From Sulfurimicrobium sp. (lineage in GTDB: Bacteria; Pseudomonadota; Gammaproteobacteria; Burkholderiales; Sulfuricellaceae): a stretch of DNA of 48,118 nucleotides. Location of the stretch: positions 1 to 48,118 of the forward strand of contig JAUSBJ010000015.1 of assembly GCA_030652035.1 (NCBI GenBank), read 5' to 3'. Within the stretch, counting starts at the first letter, position 1; every line of letters begins with the position of its first letter. Below are positions 9,381-20,466 of this stretch, piece by piece. Under the pieces are notes generated by a model that was given only the letters and a program-made list of their open reading frames with translations, was not told where the DNA came from and searched no databases. The position numbers were made by a program, and so were the translations under genes.

Positions 9381-10021
9381 TGCACAGGATACGTGCCTTT
9401 TTGCTGGCGTTTACGCTGCTGGCGGGCTCCATGGCAGAAGCGGCGGAGATGGCGCCCGATGTGCTGGTGAAGAATACGGCACAGGAAGTGCTGGCCATCA
9501 TCAAGCAGGACAAGGATATTCAGTCCGGAAATTCGCAAAAAGTGCTGGATCTGGTCGATGCCAAGGTGCTGCCCCATTTTGATTTCGTGCGCATGGCGCA
9601 ACTTGCGGTTGGTAGGCATTGGCCCAAGGCTTCGCCGGCACAGCAGCAAGTCCTGGTAAAAGAATTCCGTACCCTGCTGGTGCGCACTTACTCCAGTTCC
9701 CTGACTTCCTACAAGGATCAGGTGATTGACTACCGGCCGGTGAAAATGGCGCCTGGGGATACCGATGTCACGGTGAAAACCGTTGTCAATCAGCCGGGCG
9801 CACAGCCCATTCCCATCGAATACAGCCTGGAAAAAGGTGCTGATGGCTGGAAGGTATATGACGTGGCCGTGGACAGTGTCAGTTTGGTGACCAATTATCG
9901 CTCCTCTTTCAGCTCGGAGATCCATAGCCGGGGGATCGATGGCTTGATCAAGACGCTGGCGGACAAAAACCGCAAGGAAGCGGCAAGCAGCGACAAGGCT
10001 GCGACGGCCAAGAAAAAATGA
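9377..10021 (+). CDS. mlaC: Periplasmic phospholipid-binding protein MlaC
   Basis: MlaC/Ttg2D family periplasmic shuttle that carries phospholipid between outer-membrane partner and MlaD. Signal peptide in residues 1-23 (ends AEA). The MlaC core follows (LPHFDFVRMAQLAVGRHW, FRTLLVRTYSSSL, GWKVYDVAVDSVSLVTNYRSSF). 214 aa with a Lys/Ala-rich tail. ATG at 9377 overlaps the upstream stop; a second ATG follows directly at 9380. The stop overlaps mlaB by 4 nt. Confidence 0.94.
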   Translation: MMHRIRAFLLAFTLLAGSMAEAAEMAPDVLVKNTAQEVLAIIKQDKDIQSGNSQKVLDLVDAKVLPHFDFVRMAQLAVGRHWPKASPAQQQVLVKEFRTLLVRTYSSSLTSYKDQVIDYRPVKMAPGDTDVTVKTVVNQPGAQPIPIEYSLEKGADGWKVYDVAVDSVSLVTNYRSSFSSEIHSRGIDGLIKTLADKNRKEAASSDKAATAKKK

Positions 10022-10302
10022 TTGTGCTCAATGGCAGCCGCTTTGACTTCTCCGGCCCACTGACCATCGCCACCGTAAGCGAATGGTTGCGTGAGAGCGA
10101 AGCGCTGTTCGCGGATGATGGCGTATGGGAACTGAATCTTGCCGGGGTCGAGGATGTGGATTCGGCGGCTGTCAGCCTTTTGCTGGAATGGGCGCGCCAG
10201 GCCGCGCAGCGTGGTCGCCAATTGCAGTTGCGTAATCTCCCCGAAAATTTGCAGTGTTTGTTGAAGGTCTATGACGTCCAGGAATTGCTGCCCGCAGCTT
10301 GA
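10018..10302 (+). CDS. mlaB: STAS-domain protein MlaB
   Basis: Small cytoplasmic STAS protein (94 aa) that binds and activates MlaF. The STAS core is recognisable: LNLAGVEDVDSAAVSLLLEWAR, with the DSAA motif at the site typical of these proteins. It overlaps mlaC by 4 nt, and its stop overlaps the TTG start of the following ABC ATPase gene. Confidence 0.88.
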   Translation: MIVLNGSRFDFSGPLTIATVSEWLRESEALFADDGVWELNLAGVEDVDSAAVSLLLEWARQAAQRGRQLQLRNLPENLQCLLKVYDVQELLPAA

Positions 10303-11207
10303 ATCTTGTGACACCCGCCGCAATTGAAATTCATCAGGTCCATAAGCGCTTCGGCAGCGTGGAAGCCCTGCGCGGGATCGATTTGACGGTTCATCAGGGG
10401 GAGTTTTTTGCCCTGCTCGGTCCCAATGGCGCGGGCAAATCCACCCTGATCAACATCCTGGCCGGCTTGGCCCGGGCCGATAGCGGCAGGCTGGCTGTTC
10501 TGGGCCATGATGTGAGGGCCGACTATCGCCAGGCGCGGCGCGCCCTGGGTGTCGTACCGCAGGAGCTGGTGTATGACGCGTTTTTCACCGTGCGTGAAAT
10601 GCTGCGTTTCCAGTCCGGCTATTTCGGCATACGCAACAATAATTCCTGGATCGATGAATTGCTGGAACACCTGGCGCTGACTGACAAGGCGGATGCCTAT
10701 GTGCGCCATCTTTCCGGTGGCATGAAGCGCCGCGTGCTGGTGGCACAGGCGCTGGTGCACAAACCGCCCGTCATCGTGCTCGACGAGCCGACTGCGGGGG
10801 TGGATGTGGAACTCCGCCAGAGCCTGTGGGCGTTCATCCAGCGTCTGAACCGCCAGGGGCACACCATCGTTCTCACCACACATTATATCGAAGAGGCCGA
10901 GGCCTTGTGTAATCGTGTGGCCATGCTGAAACAGGGGCAGGTCGTGGCGCTGGATACCACGGCCAATCTGCTGAATCGTCACACGGCCATCCAACTGCGG
11001 CTCAAGCTCGAGCCCGCATGCTTGCCCGATTCATTACAGAGACTGTCGTGCGGGCGGGATGGGGAAATATTCAAGCTTTCCCTGAATCGTCATGCGGAGC
11101 TGGAAGGCGTGCTGGCGACCTTGCGCGAAGCCGGTGTTGGTGTGGCAGACATGGAACTGCTCCGGCCCGATCTGGAAGATGTCTTCCTGGAACTGGTGAC
11201 AGCATGA
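10299..11207 (+). CDS. ABC-2 type exporter ATP-binding subunit (YadG-like)
   Basis: ATPase partner of the permease that follows. Walker A GPNGAGKST, Q-loop region VVPQE, signature LSGGMKRR, Walker B VIVLDEPTAGVD and H-loop TTH are present in a DrrA/YadG-type arrangement. The likely start is TTG 10299, overlapping the mlaB stop; GTG at 10308 is an alternative. 302 aa. It overlaps the permease gene by 4 nt. The exporter pair is commonly linked to mla genes in betaproteobacteria, but its substrate is unknown. Confidence 0.92.
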   Translation: MNLVTPAAIEIHQVHKRFGSVEALRGIDLTVHQGEFFALLGPNGAGKSTLINILAGLARADSGRLAVLGHDVRADYRQARRALGVVPQELVYDAFFTVREMLRFQSGYFGIRNNNSWIDELLEHLALTDKADAYVRHLSGGMKRRVLVAQALVHKPPVIVLDEPTAGVDVELRQSLWAFIQRLNRQGHTIVLTTHYIEEAEALCNRVAMLKQGQVVALDTTANLLNRHTAIQLRLKLEPACLPDSLQRLSCGRDGEIFKLSLNRHAELEGVLATLREAGVGVADMELLRPDLEDVFLELVTA

Positions 11208-11959
11208 CGGGCCTATGGACACTGTTCTACAAGGAGTTGTTGCGCTTCTGGAAGGTCAGCCTGCAGACCATCTTGTCGCCGCTGGTCACGACCCTGCTTT
11301 ACCTGCTGATTTTTTCGCATGTGCTGGAGGCGCATGTCCAGGTTTATCCCGGTGTCAATTACACCGTATTTCTGATTCCTGGTCTGGTGATGATGGCGAT
11401 GCTGCAAAATGCTTTCTCGAATAGCTCGTCCAGCCTGATCCAGTCGAAAATGAATGGCAGCATCGTATTCATGCTATTACCGCCGCTGGCCTACTGGGAG
11501 TTTTATACGGCATATGTGGCGGCTTCTGTCGTGCGCGGGGCGGTGGTGGGCCTGGGCGTGGGTTTGGCGGGTTTGTGGTTTGCGCCCGTATCACTGGCGC
11601 ACCCGTTGTGGGCGCTGGCCTTTGCCCTGCTGGGTTGCGCCATGCTGGGAGCCGCTGGCATCATTTCATCCCTGTGGGCGGAAAACTACGATCAAATGGC
11701 GGCGGTGCAGAATTTCATCGTCGTCCCGCTGACCTTCCTGTCTGGCGTGTTCTATTCGATCCATTCCCTGCCGCCCTTCTGGCAGGCGGTTTCCCGCGCC
11801 AATCCGTTCTTTTACCTGATTGATGGGTTTCGTTACGGGTTTTTTGGCGTGTCGGACGTTTCGCCTCAGCTGGCAATCGTGATTGTCGCCGCCTGCTTTT
11901 TGGCATTATCATTAGCGACTTTGCTCTTGCTTGAGAGCGGTTACAAATTGAGAAAATAA
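11204..11959 (+). CDS. ABC-2 type exporter permease (YadH-like)
   Basis: Six-helix ABC-2 membrane protein, 251 aa. The start at 11204 (MTGLWTLFYKELLRFWK) overlaps the ATPase stop as ATGA; the open frame further upstream is a shadow. Recognisable features are the N-terminal amphipathic KELLRFWK segment and the late VPLTFLSGVFYSI and NPFFYLIDGFRYGFFG motifs typical of ABC2_membrane permeases. The stop directly precedes ibaG (TAAATG). Confidence 0.92.
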   Translation: MTGLWTLFYKELLRFWKVSLQTILSPLVTTLLYLLIFSHVLEAHVQVYPGVNYTVFLIPGLVMMAMLQNAFSNSSSSLIQSKMNGSIVFMLLPPLAYWEFYTAYVAASVVRGAVVGLGVGLAGLWFAPVSLAHPLWALAFALLGCAMLGAAGIISSLWAENYDQMAAVQNFIVVPLTFLSGVFYSIHSLPPFWQAVSRANPFFYLIDGFRYGFFGVSDVSPQLAIVIVAACFLALSLATLLLLESGYKLRK

Positions 11960-12205
11960 ATGGTTACAGCAGATCAGATCAAACAGTATATCCAGAACGA
12001 TTTGCCCTGCGAGTACGTCAGGGTGGATGGGGACGACGGTCAGCATTTCGAGGCCATCATTGTCAGCGCCGAGTTCAACGGCAAGCGCATGGTGCAGCAG
12101 CACCAGCTCGTGTACAAGGCGCTGGGCGAGAGAATGGGCGGTGAAATCCATGCCCTGGCAATGAAAACTTTTACACCCGAGGAATGGCGCAAGCAAGCGG
12201 GTTAA
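11960..12205 (+). CDS. ibaG: BolA-family protein IbaG
   Basis: BolA/IbaG family (81 aa), linked to acid stress and iron-sulfur handling together with monothiol glutaredoxins. The BolA fold segment is seen in HFEAIIVSAEFNGKRMVQQHQLVYKAL. As in enterobacteria, ibaG sits between the mla genes and murA. Here grxD, a monothiol glutaredoxin and a known BolA-type partner, follows 35 nt later. Confidence 0.93.
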   Translation: MVTADQIKQYIQNDLPCEYVRVDGDDGQHFEAIIVSAEFNGKRMVQQHQLVYKALGERMGGEIHALAMKTFTPEEWRKQAG

Positions 12206-12240
12206 CATCAATCTAGAATCAAATTTCAGGAATAAATATC

Positions 12241-12564
12241 ATGAACAAAGCAGCTTTGGAAAGAATTGGCCAGATCGTTAACGGGCACCCGGTGGTGCTG
12301 TTCATGAAAGGCACCCCGCAGTTTCCGCAGTGTGGTTTTTCCAACCTTGCAGCCCAGGTGCTGAAGGCGTGCGGTACAGAGTTTTTTTCGGTCAACGTGC
12401 TGGCGGATGCCGAGATTTATGAAAACCTAAAGGATTACGCCAACTGGCCGACCTTCCCGCAGATTTATATCAATGGCGAATTGATCGGCGGCTCGGATAT
12501 TGCCAAGGAAATGTACGAAAAAGGCGAGCTGCAGCAGTTGCTGGCTAGCACCAAGCAAGTCTGA
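12241..12564 (+). CDS. grxD: Monothiol glutaredoxin GrxD
   Basis: CGFS-type monothiol glutaredoxin (107 aa) that binds and transfers [2Fe-2S] clusters with BolA-type partners. Diagnostic motifs: FMKGTPQFPQCGFS with the single active cysteine, WPTFPQIYINGELIGG, and GGSDI. Placed between ibaG and murA, 3 nt before the murA ATG. Confidence 0.96.
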   Translation: MNKAALERIGQIVNGHPVVLFMKGTPQFPQCGFSNLAAQVLKACGTEFFSVNVLADAEIYENLKDYANWPTFPQIYINGELIGGSDIAKEMYEKGELQQLLASTKQV

Positions 12565-13821
<1,257 letters not shown>

Positions 13822-13823
13822 AC

Positions 13824-14462
13824 ATGATTACCATCGCCCTATCAAAAGGCCGTATTTTTGAAGAAACCACGCCCCTCCTGATGGCCGCGGGCATTGTGCC
13901 GCAGGAAGATCCCGAGTCCTCGCGCAAGCTGATTCTGGGCACCAACCGCGACGACGTGAGGCTCATCATCGTGCGGGCCTCGGATGTGCCGACCTATGTG
14001 CAATACGGCGCAGCCGATCTCGGTATCGCGGGCAAGGATGTGTTGCACGAACATGGCGGCGCCGGCATGTACCAGCCGCTGGACCTCCAGATCGCAAAAT
14101 GCCGCATGATGGTGGCCGTGCCGCAAGGCTTCGACTACGAGGGTGCTGTCCGCCAGGGCGCGCGCCTGCGCGTGGCGACCAAATACCTGCAAACGGCGCG
14201 CGAGCACTTCGCCAAGAAAGGCGTCCATGTCGATCTCATCAAGCTCTACGGCTCGATGGAGCTGGCACCCCTGGTGGGACTGGCCGATGCCATCGTCGAT
14301 CTGGTGAGCAGCGGCGGAACGCTCAAGGCCAACAACCTGGTGGCGGTGGAGGAAATCATGCAGATCAGTTCGCGCCTGGTCATCAACCAGGCTGCGTTGA
14401 AACTTAAGCATGCTCAGATTCAGCCGTTGCTGGATACTTTTGCCGCCTGCCTCAAGGCTTGA
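13824..14462 (+). CDS. hisG: ATP phosphoribosyltransferase catalytic subunit HisG (short form)
   Basis: First step of histidine synthesis, joining ATP and PRPP. At 212 aa it is the short HisG that lacks the C-terminal regulatory domain and needs HisZ; no hisZ is in this window. Start ATG 13824 ([10 protein letters not shown]); the frame open to 13767 lies inside murA. The PRPP-loop-like segment ([13 protein letters not shown]) is conserved. Confidence 0.95.
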   Translation: MITIALSKGRIFEETTPLLMAAGIVPQEDPESSRKLILGTNRDDVRLIIVRASDVPTYVQYGAADLGIAGKDVLHEHGGAGMYQPLDLQIAKCRMMVAVPQGFDYEGAVRQGARLRVATKYLQTAREHFAKKGVHVDLIKLYGSMELAPLVGLADAIVDLVSSGGTLKANNLVAVEEIMQISSRLVINQAALKLKHAQIQPLLDTFAACLKA

Positions 14463-14508
14463 CGTATCGCGTTATAATTCCAACCTTTCCAATAGACGTA
14501 CTCCCATC

Positions 14509-15813
14509 ATGTTGAATATCAAACGCTTCAGCAGTGCCCAGCCTGATTTCCAGGCGCGGTTGCATGAATTGCTTGCCTTCGAGGGCGCCCAGGACGAATC
14601 CATCGACCAGGTAGTGGCCGGAATTCTGCGCGACGTCAAAGCCCGCGGTGATGCGGCTGTGCTTGAGTACACCCAGCGCTTCGACAGGCTGGAGGCGGCT
14701 ACCATGGCGGAGTTGGAAATGTCCGCGGCACGTCTGAAGAAGGCGTTTGAAGATCTGCCGACCGAGCAGCGCGAAGCCTTGCAGCAGGCGGCGGGGCGGG
14801 TGCGTGTATACCACGAGAAGCAACTGATGCACTCATGGAGCTACACCGAGCCGGACGGCACCATGCTGGGCCAGCAGGTCACCGCCCTGGACCGCGTTGG
14901 CCTCTATGTGCCCGGCGGCAAGGCGGCTTATCCCTCCTCGGTGCTGATGAACGCGATTCCTGCCAAGGTGGCCGGGGTGAAAGAACTGATCATGGTGGTG
15001 CCCACGCCGGATGGCGTGGTCAACGAGCTGGTGCTGGCTGCGGCGCATGTCTGTGGCGTGGACCGTGTGTTCACCGTCGGCGGGGCGCAGGCGGTCGGCG
15101 CGCTGGCCTACGGCACTCAAACCATTCCGCAGGTCGACAAGATCGTCGGCCCCGGTAACGCCTATGTAGCGGCGGCGAAGCGCCGGGTATTCGGCGTGGT
15201 GGGCATCGACATGGTGGCCGGCCCTTCCGAAATCCTGATTATCTGCGACGGCCAGACCGATCCCGACTGGATCGCCATGGATCTCTTCTCCCAGGCCGAA
15301 CACGACGAACTGGCGCAATCCATTCTGCTGTCTCCGGATGCCGCCTTCGTCGACGCGGTTGCCGCCAGCATCAACAAACTCCTGCCCGAAATGCCGCGCC
15401 AGGAAATCATCCGCACCGCGCTGGAAAATCGCGGCGCGCTGATTGCGGTCAAGGACCTGGACGAAGCAGCGGAAATCGCCAATTACATCTCCCCCGAGCA
15501 CCTCGAGCTTTCCGTCGAGGACCCGGTAGCGCTCACCGCCAAGATCCGCCATGCCGGCGCGATTTTCATGGGCCGCCAGACCTGTGAATCCCTCGGCGAT
15601 TACTGTGCCGGACCGAACCATGTGCTGCCGACCTCGCGTACCGCGCGTTTTTCCTCGCCGCTTGGGGTTTATGACTTCCAGAAGCGCTCCAGCCTGATCA
15701 TGGTTTCTCCCGCCGGGGCGCAGACCATGGGCAAGATCGCCTCAGAACTGGCTTATGGCGAAGGTCTGCAGGCGCATGCTCGCTCCGCCGAATATCGCAT
15801 GGAAAAAAAATAA
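14509..15813 (+). CDS. hisD: Histidinol dehydrogenase HisD
   Basis: Zn-dependent NAD enzyme for the last two oxidation steps to histidine, 434 aa. Conserved segments: [51 protein letters not shown] and [14 protein letters not shown], with the zinc/catalytic His/Glu residues. The ATG at 14509 fits the family start. Upstream open frame is ignored because it lies in hisG. The 46-nt gap after hisG contains a perfect TATAAT (14473-14478), but I see no matching -35. Confidence 0.96.
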   Translation: MLNIKRFSSAQPDFQARLHELLAFEGAQDESIDQVVAGILRDVKARGDAAVLEYTQRFDRLEAATMAELEMSAARLKKAFEDLPTEQREALQQAAGRVRVYHEKQLMHSWSYTEPDGTMLGQQVTALDRVGLYVPGGKAAYPSSVLMNAIPAKVAGVKELIMVVPTPDGVVNELVLAAAHVCGVDRVFTVGGAQAVGALAYGTQTIPQVDKIVGPGNAYVAAAKRRVFGVVGIDMVAGPSEILIICDGQTDPDWIAMDLFSQAEHDELAQSILLSPDAAFVDAVAASINKLLPEMPRQEIIRTALENRGALIAVKDLDEAAEIANYISPEHLELSVEDPVALTAKIRHAGAIFMGRQTCESLGDYCAGPNHVLPTSRTARFSSPLGVYDFQKRSSLIMVSPAGAQTMGKIASELAYGEGLQAHARSAEYRMEKK

Positions 15814-15817
15814 ATCC

Positions 15818-16888
15818 ATGAGCCGCTTCTGGAGTGCCGTGGTTCATGGCCTGACCCCCTACGTGCCTGGCGAACAGCCCAAGCTGGCGAATCTGGTCAA
15901 GCTCAACACCAACGAGAATCCCTACGGCCCCAGCCCCAAGGCACTGGAAGCGATGCGCGCGGAAGTGGGCGACAGCCTGCGCCTGTATCCCGATCCCAAT
16001 GCCGACCGGCTCAAGGCAGCCATTGCTGAATACCATGGCGTAAAGCCGGCGCAGGTCTTCGTCGGCAACGGCTCGGATGAGGTGCTGGGGCATACCTTTC
16101 TTGCGCTGCTCAAGCACGAAAAACCACTGCTTTTTCCCGACATTACCTACAGCTTCTATCCGGTGTATTGCGGCCTGTATGGCGTGAATTACAAGACCGT
16201 GCCGCTGACGAAAAGCTTCGAGATTCGTGTCGAGGACTACATGGTGCCCAACGGCGGCATCATCTTCCCCAATCCGAATGCGCCCACGGGGTGCCTGCTG
16301 CCGCTGGCGGACATCGAGCGTCTGCTGGAAGTGAATGCCGACTCGGTGGTGGTGGTCGACGAGGCCTACATCGATTTCGGCGGCGAATCGGCGGTTGCCC
16401 TGGTGGACCGTTACCCGCAGTTGCTGGTGATTCACACCCTGTCCAAGTCCCGTTCGCTGGCCGGGCTGCGCGTGGGCTATGCCATCGGCCATCCCGGCCT
16501 GATCGATGCGCTGACACGCGTGAAAGACAGCTTCAACTCCTATCCGCTGGACCGTTTCGCCATTGCCGGCGCTGCCGCCGCGATGGAGGATCGCAGCTAC
16601 TTCGAAGAGACCTGCCGCAAGGTGGTGGCCACGCGCAGCCGCCTGGTGGGCGAACTCGAAGCCTTGGGCTTCGACGTGCTGCCGTCCGCCGCCAATTTCA
16701 TCTTCGCGCGCCACGCCGGCCACGAGGGTGCGGAACTTACCGCAAAATTGCGCGAGCGCAGCATCATCGTGCGGCATTTCAGGAATCCGGCGCGGATTGC
16801 GCCGTTCATGCGCATCACGGTCGGGACGGATGCAGAATGCGACTCGCTTGTCGCGGCACTGAAAGAAGTTCTGGCCACGCCTGTTTGA
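15818..16888 (+). CDS. hisC: Histidinol-phosphate aminotransferase HisC
   Basis: PLP-dependent class II aminotransferase, 356 aa. Seen: [11 protein letters not shown] near the N-terminus, [17 protein letters not shown], and the PLP lysine in [18 protein letters not shown] at 15818, 4 nt after hisD. The usual next gene hisB is not adjacent; about 6 kb of accessory DNA intervenes. A small palindrome (GGCTC..GAGCC, 16889-16905) follows the stop but has no T-run. Confidence 0.95.
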   Translation: MSRFWSAVVHGLTPYVPGEQPKLANLVKLNTNENPYGPSPKALEAMRAEVGDSLRLYPDPNADRLKAAIAEYHGVKPAQVFVGNGSDEVLGHTFLALLKHEKPLLFPDITYSFYPVYCGLYGVNYKTVPLTKSFEIRVEDYMVPNGGIIFPNPNAPTGCLLPLADIERLLEVNADSVVVVDEAYIDFGGESAVALVDRYPQLLVIHTLSKSRSLAGLRVGYAIGHPGLIDALTRVKDSFNSYPLDRFAIAGAAAAMEDRSYFEETCRKVVATRSRLVGELEALGFDVLPSAANFIFARHAGHEGAELTAKLRERSIIVRHFRNPARIAPFMRITVGTDAECDSLVAALKEVLATPV

Positions 16889-16953
16889 GGCTCACGTAGC
16901 GAGCCATTTGGGCGCGATAATGAATGCGTCTTTTGTGGAATGTTGAGAACTAC

Positions 16954-19900
16954 ATGGCCGTTCAGTTTTCCGATTTCTACCGCAGCCTCGATGCCGATCC
17001 CGCCAGGCGCGGCAAGCAATTCGAGCACTTCGTCAAATGGTTCCTCAAGGCCGATCCTGAATGGGCCACCCAGGTTGACCGGGTATGGCTGTGGGAAGAG
17101 TGGCCGGAGCGCTGGGGCGCGGATTGCGGCATTGATCTGGTGTTCCAGCACAAGAACGGCGAGCACTGGGCGGTGCAAGCCAAGTGCTACTCGCCCGATT
17201 ACGACATCACCAAACACGATGTCGATAAATTCCTCAGCGAATCCAACCGGCCAGGCATCAAGCACCGCCTGCTGATTGCCACCACCGACCGCATTGGCGG
17301 CAACGCCAGGCAAGTCTGCGATGCGCAAGAAAAACCCGTCATTCGCTTTCTGCTGTCCGATTTTGAGCGCTCAGCGCTGGATTACCCCGCCAACCTCAGT
17401 GCACTCCCGCAAGCCAAACGCAAAGCACGGCCAGAACCGCGCGACCATCAGCAAGAAGCCATAGCCGCCGTCACCCAAGGGCTGCAAACCGCCTCCCGTG
17501 GCCAGCTCATCATGGCCTGCGGCACAGGCAAGACTTACGTCACGTTATGGATCAAGGAGCGGCTTGCCGCGCAACGCACCCTGGTACTGGTTCCCTCATT
17601 AGGTTTGCTCTCCCAACTGCTGCGCGAGTGGACATTCGCCGCCGCCACCCCGTTTGAAGTGCTGTGCGTCTGCTCGGATCAAACCGTCGGCAAGGGCAAC
17701 GACGAAGCCATCCACAGCGTGGCCGACCTTGCCTTCCCCGTCACCTCGGATGCCGACGAAGTCAGGAGTTTTCTCAGCGGCGCAAGCAATCGCGTGGTTT
17801 TCTCCACCTACCAATCCTCCGCCGTTATCGCCGCAGCGCAGGCGGATAACGCTATCCCCGCCTTCGATCTGATCGTGGCGGACGAAGCCCACCGTTGCGC
17901 GGGCAAGGTCGGCAGCGACTTCACCGCCGTTCTCGACAACACCCAGATACGCGGCCACAAACGCCTGTTCGCCACCGCCACTCCGCGCACCTACGCCAGC
18001 AATGTCAAGAAGGCCGCCGAAGATCGCGGCGTCGAAGTCGTCGGCATGGACAACGCCGCCCTGTTTGGCGAAGTGCTGTACGCCCTGCCGTTCGGCAAAG
18101 CCATCGAACGCAAGCTGCTCACCGATTACCGCGTCGTCATCATCGGCGTGGACGACCCCACCATTGCACAATGGATCGCCAACCGCGAACTGGTCACCAC
18201 CGGCACAGGCATAGAAACCGACACCGAATCTCTCGCCGCCCAGATCGGCCTGCTCAAGGCCATCAAGGACTACGACCTCAAGCGCATCATCAGCTTCCAC
18301 AGTCGCGTCAATCGCGCCGAGGCCTTCACCACCGACATCCGCCAAATCATTGCCTGGATCGGCGACGAACACCGCCCTAGCGGAACCCTGTACACCGATT
18401 TCGTCTCCGGCAACATGCCCGCAAACAAACGCAGGATCAAGCTCGACCAACTCAAAGCCCTGAACGCAGACGAACGCGGCGTGCTGAGCAATGCGCGCTG
18501 TTTGTCCGAAGGCGTGGATGTACCCTCCCTCGATGGCGTGGCGTTTATCGATCCGCGCAGCAGCCAGGTGGACATCATCCAAGCAGTGGGGCGCGCCATT
18601 CGCCTCAGCCCGGATAAAAAGGCTGGCACCATCGTGCTGCCGGTGTTTATTGCTGCTGGGGAAAATGCTGAAGACACGATAGAGGCCAGCAATTTCAAGC
18701 CTATTTGGGATGTGCTGAATGCGTTGAAAGCGCACGACGATGTGCTGGCTTGTGAGCTGGATCAGATCAGGACTGAGATGGGGAGAATGTCTGATTCAGG
18801 TTTCAGTGCTGGAGACCTGCTCAAAATAACCATTGACCTGCCTTCTACTGTGGATGCCAGTTTTGGCAGCGCACTGCGTACTTATCTGGTTGAGCAGGTC
18901 ACGGAATCATGGAATTTCTGGTTTGGGTTGTTGGGGACGTTTGCAAAACGCGAAGGTCATTGTTCGCCTCCTGCGCTATACAAAACGTCAGATGGATATC
19001 GAGTCGGCAGCTGGGTAAGTCACCAACGAAGAGCAAAAGACAATCTGTCGCCGGAGCGCAAGGCACGGTTGGAGTCCTTGCCCGGTTGGAGTTGGGATGT
19101 TTTGTCAGATATGTGGGAAGAAGGGTTTCGCTATCTCAAGGAGTTTGCGGATCGAGAGAGGCATACCAGAGTTCTGAGCTTTTATAAAACGCAAGATGGA
19201 TATCGGCTTGGGGCTTGGGTGAGTACCCAACGAGCGACGAAAAGCACCATGTCGCCGAAGTGCAAAGCACGACTGGAAGCATTGCCCGGATGGAGTTGGG
19301 ACGTTTTGTCGGAGAAGTGGGAAGAAGGGTTTCGTTATCTCAAGGAATTCGCAGACCGAGATGGGCATACCAAGGTTCCTCGCGGCTACAAGACGGCAGA
19401 TGGATACCGTCTTGGCCAGTGGGTTGGAATTCAGAGAAGAACAAAAGACAACCTGCCGCCGGAGCGCAAAGTACGGCTGGAAGCGTTGCCCGGATGGAGT
19501 TGGGACGTTTTGTCGGAGAAGTGGGAAGAAGGGTTTCGTTATCTCAAGGAATTCGCAGACCGAGATGGGCATACCAAGGTTCCTCGCGGCTACAAGACGG
19601 CAGATGGATACCGCCTTGGCCAGTGGGTTGGAATTCAGCGAAGAACAAAAGACAACATGTCACCGGAGCGCAGCGCGAGATTGGAAGCATTGTCCGGATG
19701 GAGATGGGCAGAACGACTTTTGGTTGAGCAGAAACAATGGGAGGAATGGTTCAACTACCTTAAAGAGTTTATAGAGCGTGAGGGGCATGCCAAGGTTCCT
19801 CAGCGACATAAAACGACAGATGGATATCTAGTCGGGCAGTGGGTAAGTAACCAACGAGCAGCAAAAGACAACATGTCACCGGAGCGCAAAGCACTGTTGG

Positions 19901-20343
19901 AGGCATTACCCGGTTGGAATTGGGACGTTTTGTCAGATACTTGGGAGGAGGGATTTCGCTACCTCATGGAATTCACAGGTCGTGAGGGGCATGCCAAGGT
20001 TCCTGCGCTATATAAAATGTCAGATGGCTATCGAGTCGGTAACTGGATTCAGCGCCAACGAACAAATAGAGAACATATTTCACAGGTGCGCAAAGCACGA
20101 CTGGAAGCATTGCCTGGTTGGAGTTGGGATCCTTTTACAGATAAGTGGGAAGAAGGATTTCGCTATCTCAAGGAATTCACAGATCGAGAGGGGCATGCCA
20201 GGGTTCCACAGAATTACATGACGGCAGATGGATATCGAGTCGGTTTCTGGGGTCAGAACCAACGAGCAAAAAAAGACAATCTGTCACCGGAGCGTAAAGC
20301 ACGGCTGGAAGCATTACCCGGTTGGATTTGGCGGGTTCGGTGA
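16954..20343 (+). CDS. Mrr-like nuclease / SF2 helicase / helicase-associated (HA) repeat protein
   Basis: 1129-aa fusion. Residues about 1-145 resemble an Mrr-type PD-(D/E)xK nuclease, with D61 (CGID) and Q75-x-K77 (VQAK) in the expected arrangement. Residues about 160-640 are a DEAD/DEAH SF2 helicase: motif I ACGTGKT (K193), motif II ADEAH (310-313), motif III TATP (341-344), motif [10 protein letters not shown]. From residue 653 on there are seven HA repeats of about 68 aa each. ATG 16954 is preferred over 16924, which would add ten residues without a ribosome-binding site. It starts 65 nt after hisC in an operon that normally continues with hisB, so it is acquired. The 3' half is visibly AT-richer than the 5' half. 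A role in DNA restriction or anti-phage defence is plausible from domains but unproven. Confidence 0.85.
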   Translation: MAVQFSDFYRSLDADPARRGKQFEHFVKWFLKADPEWATQVDRVWLWEEWPERWGADCGIDLVFQHKNGEHWAVQAKCYSPDYDITKHDVDKFLSESNRPGIKHRLLIATTDRIGGNARQVCDAQEKPVIRFLLSDFERSALDYPANLSALPQAKRKARPEPRDHQQEAIAAVTQGLQTASRGQLIMACGTGKTYVTLWIKERLAAQRTLVLVPSLGLLSQLLREWTFAAATPFEVLCVCSDQTVGKGNDEAIHSVADLAFPVTSDADEVRSFLSGASNRVVFSTYQSSAVIAAAQADNAIPAFDLIVADEAHRCAGKVGSDFTAVLDNTQIRGHKRLFATATPRTYASNVKKAAEDRGVEVVGMDNAALFGEVLYALPFGKAIERKLLTDYRVVIIGVDDPTIAQWIANRELVTTGTGIETDTESLAAQIGLLKAIKDYDLKRIISFHSRVNRAEAFTTDIRQIIAWIGDEHRPSGTLYTDFVSGNMPANKRRIKLDQLKALNADERGVLSNARCLSEGVDVPSLDGVAFIDPRSSQVDIIQAVGRAIRLSPDKKAGTIVLPVFIAAGENAEDTIEASNFKPIWDVLNALKAHDDVLACELDQIRTEMGRMSDSGFSAGDLLKITIDLPSTVDASFGSALRTYLVEQVTESWNFWFGLLGTFAKREGHCSPPALYKTSDGYRVGSWVSHQRRAKDNLSPERKARLESLPGWSWDVLSDMWEEGFRYLKEFADRERHTRVLSFYKTQDGYRLGAWVSTQRATKSTMSPKCKARLEALPGWSWDVLSEKWEEGFRYLKEFADRDGHTKVPRGYKTADGYRLGQWVGIQRRTKDNLPPERKVRLEALPGWSWDVLSEKWEEGFRYLKEFADRDGHTKVPRGYKTADGYRLGQWVGIQRRTKDNMSPERSARLEALSGWRWAERLLVEQKQWEEWFNYLKEFIEREGHAKVPQRHKTTDGYLVGQWVSNQRAAKDNMSPERKALLEALPGWNWDVLSDTWEEGFRYLMEFTGREGHAKVPALYKMSDGYRVGNWIQRQRTNREHISQVRKARLEALPGWSWDPFTDKWEEGFRYLKEFTDREGHARVPQNYMTADGYRVGFWGQNQRAKKDNLSPERKARLEALPGWIWRVR
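18910..20340 (+). repeat. Seven tandem helicase-associated (HA) repeats, 204-nt period
   Basis: Units begin at 18910, 19114, 19318, 19522, 19738, 19942 and 20146. Spacing is 204 nt except unit 4, which is 216 nt. Each encodes about 68 residues of the pattern [11 protein letters not shown](x)-REGH-x-KVP ... DGYRxGxWV ... QR ... [15 protein letters not shown]. Units 3 and 4 share a 128-nt perfect direct repeat (19282-19409 = 19486-19613, running from the end of unit 2 and unit 3 respectively), pointing to recent duplication or gene conversion. Confidence 0.93.
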
Positions 20344-20405
20344 AAGCGTGGTTGGAGTTTAGCGATTAGTTTTTACCTTAGGCTTTGGTGCTAACATGTG
20401 GCGGT

Positions 20406-20451
20406 GACAATTTCTCAAGCTTGAAGAGCTTGGGTAATTTGTCTCCCTTTT
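20406..20451 (+). terminator. Probable Rho-independent terminator after the helicase gene
   Basis: CAAGCT (20416-20421) pairs with AGCTTG (20427-20432) around TGAAG. An outer GACAA (20406-20410)/TTGTC (20439-20443) arm extends the stem with mismatches. A T-rich stretch (CCCTTTTTG) follows. Confidence 0.55.
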
Positions 20452-20466
20452 TGTTTGGCGCAAAGC

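Noticed and set aside
14459..14478. Promoter TTGACG/TATAAT before hisD
   Set aside because: The -10 is perfect but the spacer is only 8 nt, too short for a sigma-70 promoter, and no other -35 fits.
15698..16777. 359-codon minus-strand frame over hisD end and hisC
   Set aside because: Antisense shadow of two well-supported genes.
17599..18735. 378-codon minus-strand frame antisense to the helicase domain
   Set aside because: Asp/Gly/Ala-rich complement of helicase codons with no start signal; the plus-strand protein has all SF2 motifs.
18910..20340. Regularly spaced repeats that might be a CRISPR array
   Set aside because: The period is 204 nt with no unique spacers, and the frame is open through all units; it encodes HA protein repeats.
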